Part shown: positions 12,128 through 23,590 of the stretch, piece after piece
Layout: every line of letters begins with the position of its first letter
Numbering within the stretch: position 1 is the first letter of the stretch
From: Haberlea rhodopensis
Lineage: Eukaryota > Streptophyta > Magnoliopsida > Lamiales > Gesneriaceae
Assembly (NCBI GenBank): GCA_907163345.1
Contig: CAJQUN010000395.1
Span: forward strand, 372,001-436,000
Length of the DNA: 64,000 bases
Direction of reading: 5' to 3'
Position numbers and translations under genes: made by a program
The notes under the pieces: model-generated
Seen by the model: the letters and a program-made list of their open reading frames with translations, nothing else
The model's database searches: none
Told to the model about the DNA's origin: nothing

Positions 12128-12310
12128 TGATGGAGAATACTTGCCGCCAGTGGCGTAGCGATGTGAATACTTGCCGCTGTCATACCGTAGCGATGAAAGA
12201 ATATTTACCGCTAATATGAAGCGAAGAACACGACCGCTGTCATATTTATAGCGAGGGATATTAGTGCCACTGGTATTGTCTAAGCGAGGGGTATTATGCC
12301 ACTGATATAA
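12128..12310 (+). repeat. Hairpin array, gypsy 2 LTR
   Basis: Four to five units of the form CCGCT-N(6-11)-AGCG spaced roughly 30-40 bases apart, for example CCGCTaatatgAAGCG near 12210. Stems are short and sequences between them differ. Confidence 0.75.
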
Positions 12311-12822
12311 TAAGACTTGGGAATTGAACACGGTATACATGGAATCGGTACATGTCATGACATACATTATTGGTATTATAATCTATTGATTATGATTGTG
12401 ATACAGGGACAACCAGTGGAGCTTTTAAATGTATTAAATACAGGGAGTGAATCGTATTTACGGTCTATGCATTTAAATTACAATCATATTATCGTGAATA
12501 TGATTTATATACATGCTCATGGTTTTGGGGTTGTGTCCTGTAGGTACTTTTGGGCGGACGGGCTAAGACGAGTTGATGCAGTGAGCTAGTGAGGAGTGCT
12601 CTTGATAGCAAGCACATTCTTTTGTTTAGTATCTACTATAGGAGTAGTGTAAAGCTATATGATTAACATTAATTGGTTGGGAATGTAACTAATCCCTTTT
12701 GGAACTTTATTTTGGCACTGTAATCTAATAGCTCAAGGCATCAACACGATTTTATACTCAGTTTATGCATGAAAATTTTATTTACGCCTTTAATCCGCAT
12801 TTAAAGAACTAGGGTCCTTACA

Positions 12823-13110
12823 GAAGGTCTTTGTTGGTTGGGCTTGGACCAATTTGGGTGGATCAAATGAATCAAACCAAAGACCGAAACTGGTCCAGTC
12901 GCACGAGGTGCGCCTTTCACGATCAAATTCAGTCGATAGGGTCGGCAATTGATGTGGCTTTTTTACTTGAAGGACCGCCGGTGAGTGTAGAGTGTAGGCC
13001 TTGGTTACTTCGGCCGTGAGGTGGCGGTAGGTGGCGGACAAAGATGTTTACCGGTGGATGGCAGGGGCTGCACGAGAAGGCTAGGGTTAGGGTTAGGGTT
13101 TTCTTTTTTT
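12823..13110 (-). other. Unassigned GC-rich segment with telo-box repeats
   Basis: Follows the gypsy 2 LTR. Near 13080-13101 three TAGGGT repeats run into TTTTC; read on the minus strand this is AAAACCCTAACCCTAACCC, a telo-box as found in promoters of many plant housekeeping genes. A short open frame follows on the minus strand but matches nothing I recognise. It could be the 5' scrap of a host gene cut by the gypsy insertion; low confidence. Confidence 0.3.
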
Positions 13111-14224
13111 CTTTTATTTTTCGTTTTTTGCAAAATGGAAAATGAAAAGTTAAAGGCTGAAAAATATAATTTATAGTGCAATTTAAGTCCATAAATTTTA
13201 TTCAAATCTAAGTCTAATTTCTCAATTAGGTTGGCCCTAAAAAATCTTATTTTATAACAATTATAAGAGCAATTACAAAATTAACTTAAATACTCAAATT
13301 TAATGTTCTCAAATAAAACCCATAATTATTCGTCAAAAAATTTTAAAAACTTAATTTTCTAAAAAATCATATAGTAACGATAAATCTCTAACTCTCAAAA
13401 TTAAAATTAGCTAATAAGATCCTAGATCCAAATCTACGGAATATTTTTGAAATTAAATACTTCTAAAAGTTCATATTTTCTCTTAATATTCTTAAACGTA
13501 TTCATCCAACTCTGGAATATTCAAAATCTCATCTTACATCAAAATTTCTTATTCACCAAAATAAGCTTCTCGATGAATTTTCAAATGATTTTACTTCAAC
13601 TTGCACGGTAGAATAATCTCAATTCTTGGATTTATCTATTATTATTATTATTATTGTATTTTATTATTAACTTATTATTTTTTTGTTTTAAACTGACGTA
13701 GATTCGGGAATCTTTATACTAAGATTTTTGGATGCTACAAATATCCCGAGACCAACAGTGGAACAAAAGACTTTTTGTCAAATACCATAAGATCAGCTAC
13801 GTGCCGAACTCACACGCGCTATCGTAGCTCCAGTAAGAAGTCCCTACCGGAGAAAGATATGATGGACAAATCCTCGCTTGGATCTCGACCAGTTGTTACT
13901 CAAGAATCGCTTCAAGCAAAGAGCTTCTAGCCATACGCCGTTGAAGGGAAACCAAGCTTGGATTTGGCTCACTATATGTATATGTATAGAGGCGAGGTCC
14001 TATAGATCAGCTAAAACAAATTTGCAATAGGTCGTTTATAAGTTATTCAATATCTTATAATTTATTTTAAATAATTTATAGTACCAAAAAAGCTAAATAA
14101 TTGTATGTATGATATGATATTTAACACTATTATAAATTATCTTTATATAATAAAAAACGTGATTGCTATTTTATTTCTTACAAATAAATTTTTAATCAAA
14201 ATAATATTTTATGACATAATAATT
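13111..14224. other. AT-rich intergenic DNA
   Basis: No supported gene. It contains an ATT trinucleotide run near 13640 and a less AT-rich patch at ~13735-13960 with no recognisable protein on either strand. Confidence 0.6.
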
Positions 14225-14392
14225 ACAAAATATAATTTCATGTTTATTCTATCAGCCTACCAACATTTTCTGCACATGATCAAAATCTACTTCTTCGGTG
14301 CTTTTGACTATTTTTGTCTTAAAAACTATTATTATAATATAAACTAAAACAATACCCAAATTTAAATCTCATCTTCAATTTTCTGTATATAA
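14225..14392 (+). promoter_or_regulatory. Diverged copy of the polyamine oxidase core promoter
   Basis: Aligns collinearly with 53420-53560, the region just upstream of the polyamine oxidase gene. Shared anchors include GATCAAAATCTA, CGGTGC, CCTAAAAA/CTTAAAAA, CCCAAATT and CAATTTTCT followed by a TATA box (TGTATATAAAG here, CTATAAATA there). The G-box CACGTG of the gene copy is CACATG here. No polyamine oxidase exon follows. Either a decayed tandem duplicate or a shared small repeat. Confidence 0.6.
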
Positions 14393-14400
14393 AGTGTTAA

Positions 14401-14728
14401 AGAATACACGGGGTTCCAACTCAAAACCAATTTACTATGAGTGAAGTAGCTCATGTATCTTATAAAAAGCTAGTATAGCTTCTAAACTCACAATACAGGA
14501 CAATTCTCAACACTTCATTTCACGTCTGACATTATATAAATCAAACATGTAGACTAATAAAACAGATGATGGTGAGTATGCGGGCATAATAGTCAATCAT
14601 ATGTGCGGAGCATGTTAAGAATACATGGGGTTCTAACTCAAAATCAATTGGCTATAAGTGCAGTATCTCATGTATATTATAAAGAGATAGCATAACTTCT
14701 AAACTCTCAATATGAGATAATTCTCGAC
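14401..14728. repeat. 111-bp direct repeat pair
   Basis: 14401-14511 and 14618-14728 are similar copies (both begin AGAATACA and contain GGGGTTC.AACTCAAAA and GCTTCTAAACTC-like blocks), 217 bases apart. The first copy directly abuts the duplicated promoter segment. Confidence 0.8.
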
Positions 14729-16364
14729 GTAAAGTGTAGAGATTCATCTAAAATCTCTAAAGCAAAACCAAATCATGTACTTGGGATTACTGAATTGGTT
14801 ATCATGTCATTGATTCTTTAAGTGTCAAATTATTATATTTTAATTTTTCACTCCTTGATAAATTTAAAAGACACCTTACGGTTTTTTCACATGTTTTGCA
14901 CGTAAGGTTATTCTTCTTACCTAATGGCCGGCCTGCCTATTTTGTTCCCATTCAATTGAAAGCTAAACAGCCACAGGCTTCTCTACGCAATACGCACCCC
15001 GCATCCAATGCAAAAAAACACTCAGAACTACAAATTCTTGAAATTGAGATTTTAAATTTATCTTAAATCTTCGAATATTTTTTGATCCAGCGTCCAAGCT
15101 TTGTTGATCCAGTGCTACTCCCTAAATTTTGGCCGACTGAAAATTCCGAAAAATACTCAGGTGTTATTTTTTTAAAAAATAATTTTAAAAAATATGAATA
15201 CTGCAAAAATATTTCAAAAATACCCAAAACACCCAAAACTCCAAACTAATCGTCCGCTTGCCAAGTCCCCGATAGTTTAAATAATTTTTTTTTTGCGCGT
15301 CCGACAGGTCTTATTTTTTAAATTTTTTTTGCCTGAATGTATTATTTTTAAAACCTTTTTGAAAAATTGTTTTTGAATTATAATTTAGTGTCACCACATT
15401 GCATAATAGCTTCCACGTTTGCAATAATATATGTTAAGAAGTTTGTTTGAAAACTTGGTGTGAAAAGTGAAATAATTACTTTTCACGTGTTGAATAGCTG
15501 AAGGATGATACAGGAATGTTTTTCTATTTTTTTAATTCTTATTATGAAGCCAAGTGGCAGTTATTTAAATAATTATGAAGCACAAATATAATGAGGTTTT
15601 TTCATTATATCTCGAGGTGGGCCTAAATGTGATGGTCTATTTGGGTTACGTGTTGGCCCAAATTGACAGCTCTAGTGTCTACCAATTAGTTTGGAGTTTT
15701 GGGGCACTTTTGAAATATTCCATGTTTTGCAGTATTAAAATTATACGTTGTTTTGTTCTTTAATTGTAGATTTATAACGCATATTGAATCGCTCCATTTA
15801 AATAACCAAGCCGAGAGATATGACCAAAATGCAAGAACTTATCTAATTACGCTGATGGTTGTTCAAGGCATATCAGCTAAAACTTGCGGACACTTTTTCT
15901 CCAAGATAAAATCAGAATCAAGTTAGCTGGTCTGAAGATAACTTTTACAGTTTTGAGTTGGTTGTTTAACCAATTTGGAAGTATGTCATGGATAACCAAA
16001 CAATAAAATATGAGTGAAATACTCAGCTACACCAGAAAAACCTAGCTAAGCTAAATTTGTGTTTTAGCCTCTTAGCACTTCCAAATTGTCATGTACCAAC
16101 TACCAACTTGATAAAATATGTTATCAACATAATTAAAAAATTTTGTTATCATCAAAAATAAAGATTGCTCAGATTTTCGAAACCTAACAAATCATATCTT
16201 TATATTACTTTGTAGAATAAAAAATCTATTTAAATCTTATCTAAAATAAGTTAGAATACTGGCAAGCTAAACATTTCAAATTTAAAATGCGAGAAAATCA
16301 TTTTGATTTATTTCTTTAGTTGAATAAGGAACTAAATAATTTATCTTATGAAACATATTATAAT
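14729..16364. other. AT-rich intergenic DNA
   Basis: No supported gene, RNA or element. The longest open frames are about 60 codons, with no recognisable domain. Confidence 0.6.
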
Positions 16365-16926
16365 GGGATAATACATGATATGGTCCCTCTTGTTTGCACT
16401 AATTCCCGATTTAGTCCATAATATTTGCACTGACCCGATTTAGTCCATATAGTTTTCTAATTTATCACAAATCAGTCCTAAACGTTAAATGCATCATTAA
16501 AACTAACGGAGATGGACTGAATCGGGTCACTTAAAACTTCAGGGACTGAATCGCGAATTGACACAAAGTAAAGTCGCTAGTGAAATTTGTAAACTAAACA
16601 TATAAAATATGTATTCAGAGATATTCCAGATAAATGTAGCAAAAAACAGTAGAAATTTTGCGAAAAATATAATTTATCAAAAAAATTAATTCAATATCAA
16701 ATTACCTGAATCATTCCCTAATGTTTACGTCAATTCTCGATTCAGTCCCTGAAGTTTTAAGTGACCCGATTCAGTCCATTTTCGTTAGTTTTAACGGTGT
16801 ACTTAAAGTTTTGGACTGATTTGAGAAAAATTAGAAAACTAAAGGGACTAAATCGGGTCAGTATAAATAATATGGACTAAATCGAGAATGACTGCAAACA
16901 AGAGTGACAATTTCATGTATTATCCC
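16365..16926. mobile_element. Fold-back MITE, 562 bp, ~200-bp terminal inverted repeats
   Basis: The ends are GGGATAATACATGA and its complement. The two arms (about 16365-16570 and 16715-16926) are imperfect inverted copies sharing blocks such as CTCTTGTTTGCA, GATTTAGTCC, GACCCGATT and AAGTGACCCGATTCAGTCC. The ~145-base centre is unrelated AT-rich DNA. No coding capacity. The flanking nonamers TATTATAAT and TATTATTAT match at 8 of 9 positions, which would fit a 9-bp Mutator-type duplication, though both flanks are AT-rich. Confidence 0.85.
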
Positions 16927-17133
16927 TATTATTATTTGTATAATAATAATAATAATAAACAAACACATAAATATAACTGAAGGGAAAAATTAGTCGGGTA
17001 TTACAATTATAATTATGAGACTTTTATATTTTATCTAAATTTAAAATTTATTATTAGATTTATATTTCATATGTTGTTTTGCTTAATATAATTATAATTT
17101 ATATGAAAAATTATAAATGTTTATCTACACTTA

Positions 17134-17635
17134 AGGTATCGTTTGAATTGCTGGATGAGATAAATAATTAAAAGATTAAAAATTAAGAAATGATTGTAAA
17201 ATATGATAAGTTATATGATGTTTGATTGGAGGATAAGATAGTTGATAAATTATATTGTTTGGTATAATGACTAGAATACCTTCAGCATTATAATAATAAT
17301 GATTGTATATAAAATACATATAAATAATAATATATTATAATATATATATATATATAATAATAATATATATAAATATAAAATAATATAATAATAAACAAAT
17401 ACAAATATAGTATATAATAATAAAGTTGTAGGAAATAAGTTGTAATTTTTTGACGGGAATATCAATTTTGAAATAGTAAAAAAAGGGTAGAAATGGATAT
17501 ATATATATCATTTTTTTGTAAAATAGAATTAAAATATGATAAATATGGTGGACAAAAAATTTGAACCAACAAACCAAACATGAGACTAATTTTAATCCTA
17601 AGATAGCTATCTATCCCCCAAAACCAAACACACCC
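17134..17635. mobile_element. Probable PIF/Harbinger (Tourist-like) MITE, 502 bp
   Basis: Flanked by TTA at 17131-17133 and 17636-17638, the TSD type of PIF/Harbinger MITEs. Ends are imperfectly complementary: AGGTATCGTTTGAATT against GGGTGTGTTTGGTTTT when the right end is reversed. The interior is TA-repeat-rich, and no ORF there is credible. Confidence 0.5.
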
Positions 17636-17638
17636 TTA

Positions 17639-18526
17639 TTCTCCACATAATCATACTTAAACTTGTAAAACTTAATTCATGGTACCGAAGCTTCGTCGAT
17701 CGTCACACTACACGTTTTTTCAGGACTTTGATAAAATTTTAGTTTTTATTATTATTTATTTTATTATATTTAAATAAAAAACACATTATATTATGATGAT
17801 TAACGGGTTTAAATGAATATAATCGACTCGAATATTAAGAAAATTTTAGTGCTCTAATTAATATATTTGAGCCCGAGCTCGATTATGAGATCGAATAGTT
17901 TAAGATTTTAGGATCGAATAAGGGCTCGAGTTCAAGTTGGGCTTGAAATAATCGAACATGTTCCGAGCGACTCAAATTATTGTTCGAAAACAAATACTAT
18001 AAAGATTTGAAATATATTTATTTAATATATAATTATATTATATTAATAAAATATTAAAGTTCGAAAGGGCTCGTGAATTATCGCCCAAAATATATTGGGC
18101 TCATGTTCTGCTCGAAAAAAGTTCGAACATGTTCGATTTTTGCTCAAATTCGATAATTTAAATAATGAATCAAATATTTTTCGAGCTGACTCAAAAAAAT
18201 TTACGAATCGACTCGATTCATTTGCAACCTTTTGCAACCCTAACCGTAACGATGACACAAAGGCTGCATTTATTTTGAATGAATATATTATATTAATAAG
18301 TTATTAGTATGTTCGGTAGATATACAACAATAATTGATAAATAATAGTATATTTACTATAAAAAATTACAATTGAGATTGTAAATATGAATAGTAGTGAA
18401 TTATTTTTTTCCCCTTAGATCCTTATTAATAATATATATATTATGTTAGTTTTGCTATAATAAAATTATGAATGTGGTACCCGACACGGGACATATTAAT
18501 TTATCGCTTATCTGGTACCACAATAT
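17639..18526. other. Intergenic DNA with transposon-end-like segments
   Basis: No supported gene. Bases ~17860-18245 carry many GCTCGA/TTCGA-type words and end in TTGCAACCCTAA, resembling the terminal part of a common plant DNA transposon, but I cannot find a matching opposite end. At 18506-18520 the minus strand reads TGGTACCAGATAAGC, similar to an initiator-Met primer site, right beside LTR-like unit A. Confidence 0.4.
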
Positions 18527-20513
18527 ATTCATAAATATATAAATATAAATTTTAGGATTTACTTTTGTATAGTAAATACATAATAATTACTTACTTAACA
18601 GTAGCAGAAGCGTTCATATAAAAAAATTTAACAAAGTACAACTCAAAACAACTCTTTAAAAAGGTTCGACACTACAACAAAATATAAAGTACTAAGTATT
18701 GGTAACCCAAAATGTTCATCATTTTTTTTTCTAATTTTCTTCTGGTTCTGCCTCCGGTTCTCCTGTATCTGGAACTCACAAAAAAATAACAAGGAAAACA
18801 GAGGGTAAGTCTTTAAGGACTTAGTGAGGGAACAATAATGGTTTGTATTTTGTACTTAGCAATGATGCAATGTATCAATATGACATGTAATGTAATAAAG
18901 AAATATCACTGTATTTAAGAAAATTATCAATGAACCATATTTAAGACGTTAGGGTGAATATTATGGGCTAAAGAGGTGGCTCATACCCCACAGTTAAGTG
19001 TATCACTTTTCCCCACATATTCAGATATGATTTGTAAATTCATTCATTTATGAGCCAATGTGAACAATTCTCCGGACCGTAAAACGGTGCGCGTTGTTCA
19101 GATGAACCATATACCCGGACTGTTATCCGTTGTTCATTGGACTCACTTTTCGGGTCGAAGCCACGTTGTCCAGTGGACTCAATATGCAGACATATGTCTT
19201 TTGTCTAGGACTCCAATAGTCATTCAATCATTCGAAGGAACATAATAGTGATGAACATGTAACAAGGTATGTTGACAATATGATCAATAAACTGTTGTGA
19301 TGCACAATATGACAATATATATGAAATGTACGGTAATGAATAAACATATGATGTAAGTTCCAGGCCAAATGCCAAGGGCTATTTTGAAAGAAATCGGTAA
19401 TACACATCACCTTACTAGCTTACGACATTTTACTGGATTGACTCGATTTTGAACCCGGTTGCCAAGGAAATTCCTATAAACATAATATAAGTAAGTTATA
19501 GTGATTAGTGACCCAAATGCATGGTGAACATTCTTAAAGATTTTTTTGTATAAAATTTATCCGGGTAATTTTGAATAAGACTTTAATAATTCATCAAAAT
19601 TCAACCATTAGTCGAAAAATCATGAAACTTTCCAGAAATGTCTAAAATTAGTGAAGAAATGTTCGGCAACCGGAAACGTCGAAATCGTGGAGGCGCGTGA
19701 ACGACACGCGCCGCCTTGACGGCGTGTGACCAGTGCTCCAGCATCACGCGCGACTGAATTTTTCAGGGTATGATCGTCTCGCCGAGATCTACAACTTTTG
19801 TTCAGAAACCTTTTTAAAATTCGCAGCCGATTTTAACCAAATTCTAATTTTTCGGAATGATTAAGTTGGGTATTTTGATCACCGGAAACTTGTACGTCCG
19901 GCTACTTTCTTGGAAAACGACCGACGCGAATATATACTATAACATATTTTAAACAACTTCAAGTTTGAACCTAAGACTTAAAACGGAAAATAACGTATAG
20001 AACAAGGGTTTGAACATATTACATCAAAGTGATTTTTCCTGGGCAGATTTCCTGTGCGTTCTTCACGGTTCAGAATTGTTTTAGCTATTTTACCTAATGA
20101 TTTTGCTACACCACCCACATACATTTGTTTGTGGGTTGATAAGGAAGGTTGGATAAAATATTCAGAATTTTTTGGAAAGTTTTTGGTTAATTTTATGGAT
20201 TTTGACCTATTTTTGGCCTAAAATTCGAACAAATTTTTTTTGCATGTTTATAAGGATTTTTTTGGACTAATTTTATAGCTGAAAGTGATGGACTTGGAGT
20301 GTATTTATAGGCAAAATTTGATAAGATAAGTTACATGCAAGATGACATTTGTCATGGTCAGAATTCTATACCAACTCTTAATAGTAATATTGACTTTATT
20401 AGCATTATCATTTTTTTATGTATTATTATTATTATTATTGTTGTTGTTTTCTTAGTATTTTTATTACTATTATTACTATTTCCATTCTTATTTATATAAA
20501 AAAAAACAAAAGG
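18527..20513 (-). repeat. LTR-like unit A of a head-to-tail tandem array
   Basis: 1987 bp. On the minus strand it has LTR character: a TATA box (TGCCTATAAATACACTCC, near 20295-20315), hairpin-rich DNA at ~19070-19215 (for example ACCGTtttACGGT and TCCActGGA), and a possible Met-tRNA primer site beyond its end. Unit B repeats it immediately to the right with no internal region between. A 9-residue-scale ORF content only; non-coding. Confidence 0.75.
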
Positions 20514-20903
20514 TGTCCATTCATAAATATATAAATATAATTTTTTAGGATTTACTTTTATATAGTAAATATGTAATAATTACTTACTTAACAGTAGTGG
20601 AAGCGTTTATATAAATTTTTTTAACAAAGTAGAACAAAAAAAACTCCTTAAAAAGGTTCGACACTACAACAAAATATAAAGTACTAAGTATTGGTAAGAC
20701 GTTGGGGTGAATATTGTGGGCTAAAGAGGTGGTTCCCACCCGACAGTTAGGTGTAGCACTTTTCCCCACATTCAGATATGATTTGTACATTCATTCATTT
20801 ATGAGCCAAGGTGAACCATTCTCCGGACCGTAATACGGTGCGCGTTGTTCAGATAAACCATATACCCAGACTGTCACCCGTTGTTCATTGGGCTCACTTT
20901 CCG

Positions 20904-22358
20904 TGTAAGTAATCCATCAAGCATACAACGCAGCGGAATTTAAAAAAAAATTGGATTACTATAACCACGGATCTATACAAAGTTGTCATATCGGAATAGG
21001 AATTATAAGAGTCTCACCATTGTAGCGTGTTTGAGCAGATTCCACGAAGCACCACGTTCAACGATTCCGAGTCACGAGCAACACCTCCAAGGTCTTGCCT
21101 CAACGGTATCCACACGATCAAATCAAACAAGGGATAGTTTAAGAACAAAGTGCTAGATTTGTTCTTAAACCGATACAAGAAACACACTCGATTCAAAATC
21201 GAAAAGGATGGGCGGAATTCAACAAAGCCCCTTCGACTATCAAGAAGCCGAGAGCTATGAGAGGCGGCCGTGTGCTTTTGGTGTGTCTAGGTTGGAATGA
21301 ATTAATTCACAATTAATCATAATCTTGTTATTAAAAGGTTTTAATTAAGGTTCAAGACATTCTCAAAGTCTTATGGACCCAAACCCATGATTTAATTAAG
21401 TCCTTTTAATCATTTAATTAAGACTCTTCTTAATTAATTAATTCATCCAATGAATTTAATTTTCCTTCTCGATTTAATCTTTTGTGCGACCGGATAGGAT
21501 CTTGCAATGTTGGCAGTGACATAAAATCTCATTTTATGTCGCAAGCAATGAGCGGTATCTAGCAACACATCAATGCTACCCAAATTACAAGAATGTCATT
21601 GACTCGACATAACCTAGGAACCGTGATAATATTAACCATGTAACTTAATCCCTTTGTCATAGAATAGTCACACTCGTATATTCAATCTCTATTTCTTGAT
21701 CCCTAAGTAGAACTAGAATAAACGAATAAGCTCGATATCACATATCGACTCATTCGAGCACGGCCATGCATTTTAGTCTTACTTGATCAAGGGCCCAAAC
21801 ACTTCTCCTGTTATATAGGAGGGACAAATCCTATCTTGATCAATCAACATCCCTCTACATAATTCGTAGTGTATCCAATAGTTGCCTTTATAGTTTACCC
21901 TGTTACATGCAACGTTTGACAATATCAAGATACATAACTCCTTATGTTGGGATCTCTGATGATCTCAAGTCGTAAGGATTACATACATATTATCACTATG
22001 AGAATTGCTTATAACACTCATATAGCTATCCATGTAGCATTCTCATGGTGGGTCTGTCCAGTACATTGTTCTCTAACATGTACCCATGTGTTGATTTGAT
22101 ATCTCATATCCATGAACAATTCATCAATCAAAACATACTAGTCTCAATGTATTATCATTATCCTTATTTATTATAATACTTGACTAGGGACAATCTTTAA
22201 GAATAATACAATATTATTCTAAGGACATTAACTTATATATCAATTCATATTACACAGATATTCGAATAATAAATAATAATGATTTGCCATTTATAAAATC
22301 ATAATACATTGTATGTCACAAACACATCTAATGACATGTCTTAGGGCATATCCCAACA
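20904..22358 (-). repeat. 3' LTR of copia 2
   Basis: 1455 bp, TGT...ACA. It is about 25 bp shorter than its partner because a segment after CCCTTTGTC (near 21658) is missing. Confidence 0.95.
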
Positions 22359-22373
22359 AATCTCCCACTTGCA

Positions 22374-22702
22374 CTAAGACCAATCAGACATATACCTAAT
22401 GCCTAGAGATCTAGTATGACGATCATGCTTCTGCTGTGACAGTGGCTTCGTCAATGGGTCAGATACGTTATCATCTGTTGGTACTTTGCATATTTTAACA
22501 TCTCCCATTTCAACGATTTCTCGAATGAAATGAAAGCGCCGAAATATGTGCTTGGATCTTTGGTGAGATCTAGGTTCCTTAGCCAATGCGATCGCTCCAT
22601 TGTTGTCACAATAGAGTTCTATCGGATCTAGAATGTTAGGCATCACCCCAAGTTCAGAAATGAACTTCTTGATCCAAACAGCTTCCTTTGCTGCATCTGA
22701 GG
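22374..22702 (-). pseudogene. Copia 2 RNase H C-terminal fragment
   Basis: Encodes KEAVWIKKF, then DPIELYCDNNGAIALAKEP, HQRSKHIFRRFHFIRE and VSDPLTKPL, the conserved end of the copia RNase H domain, which degrades RNA in the RNA-DNA hybrid. It is fused at ~22702, out of frame, to the integrase linker: everything between the linker (HREP) and this point, including reverse transcriptase, is deleted. The frame stops shortly before the polypurine tract. Confidence 0.9.
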
Positions 22703-23590
22703 CTCCCGGTGTTCTCTTACAGACCTACGTTGGGCTTGTGTCTCTTGAGCAGGTACTTTATCCACAACAGCTTGTGGTGTCTGCTCTGTTTCCATCTCAA
22801 TATCATGTTCAGTGTTTTCTTGTGGTTGAACTTCACTAAGTTCTATATGTCTCCCACTGGTTTTTCTAGAAATAAATTCTCTTTCAAGAAAGACACCAGT
22901 CCGAGCAACAACTACTTTGTTCTCGGTGGGATAATAGAAATAATATCCTTTCGTTTCCTTAGGATACCCCACAAATAAACACTTATCAGATTTGGGTCCA
23001 AGTTTGTTAGAGGCGTGAGGTCTCACGAAAGCCTCACAACCCCAAATCTTCATAAAAGACATACTAGGACGTTTCCCAGTCCATATCTCATATGGTGTCT
23101 TTTCCACTGATTTAGATGGAACATGGTTCAGTATGAATATTGTTATTTCTAAAGCTTGTCCCCAAAAGGATATCGGAAGATTTGCATGACTCATCATTGA
23201 TCTAACCATGTCCAACAAGGTTCGATTTCTTCTCTCGGATACACCATTCCATTGTGGAGTATACGGAGGAGTGAGTTGTGGGACTATCCCACACTCCTTC
23301 AGATAGTCATGAAACTCTTAGCTAAGGTATTCAACTCCTCGATCTGATCGAAGGATTTTGATACTTTTACCAAGTTGGTTTTTTACTTCATTCTTGAAAT
23401 CCTTGAACTTTTCAAAGGTTTCATGTTTATGTTTCATTAGCTACACATACCCATATCTACTGAAGTCATCAGTAAATATAACGAAGTATTGAAAACCACC
23501 TCTAGCATGTGTGCTTATTGGTCCACATACATCACTATGTATGAGACTCAATAAATCATTTGTCCTTTCAACATTTCCCTTGAAAGGAGC
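22703..23590 (-). pseudogene. Copia 2 integrase, broken
   Basis: Homologous to copia 1's integrase over its length. Stops interrupt it: the Lys codon after MGKMT became TAA near 23590, a stop in the YGYVYL-equivalent region near 23440 and another in the GGEYLS-equivalent region near 23320. The last 191 codons (22643-23218) are open and carry NLPISFWGQALE, WTGKRP and the acidic linker. Confidence 0.9.

Larger units (their letters stand above)
10921..12822 (+). repeat. 3' LTR of gypsy element 2
   Basis: 1902 bp, TGTGATGTCC at the start and GGTCCTTACA at the end. Modules in order: CGATCGATCG array (11524-11738), ATCACAG at ~11850, GAAAAG before GTACGTAgtgagACGTAC (11904-11921), hairpin array (~12128-12310), ACAGGGACAACC near 12404, CCTGTAGGTAC near 12538. 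The same order recurs in the other chromovirus LTRs. No internal region follows, so it is the 3' LTR of a truncated element. Confidence 0.88.

Noticed and set aside
17271..17577. Ile/Tyr-rich ORFs
   Set aside because: Low-complexity TA-rich MITE interior; translation artefact.
18506..18520. Primer-binding site beside LTR-like unit A
   Set aside because: Only a partial match (TGGTACCAGATAAGC) with no internal retroelement DNA behind it; kept as a hint, not called.
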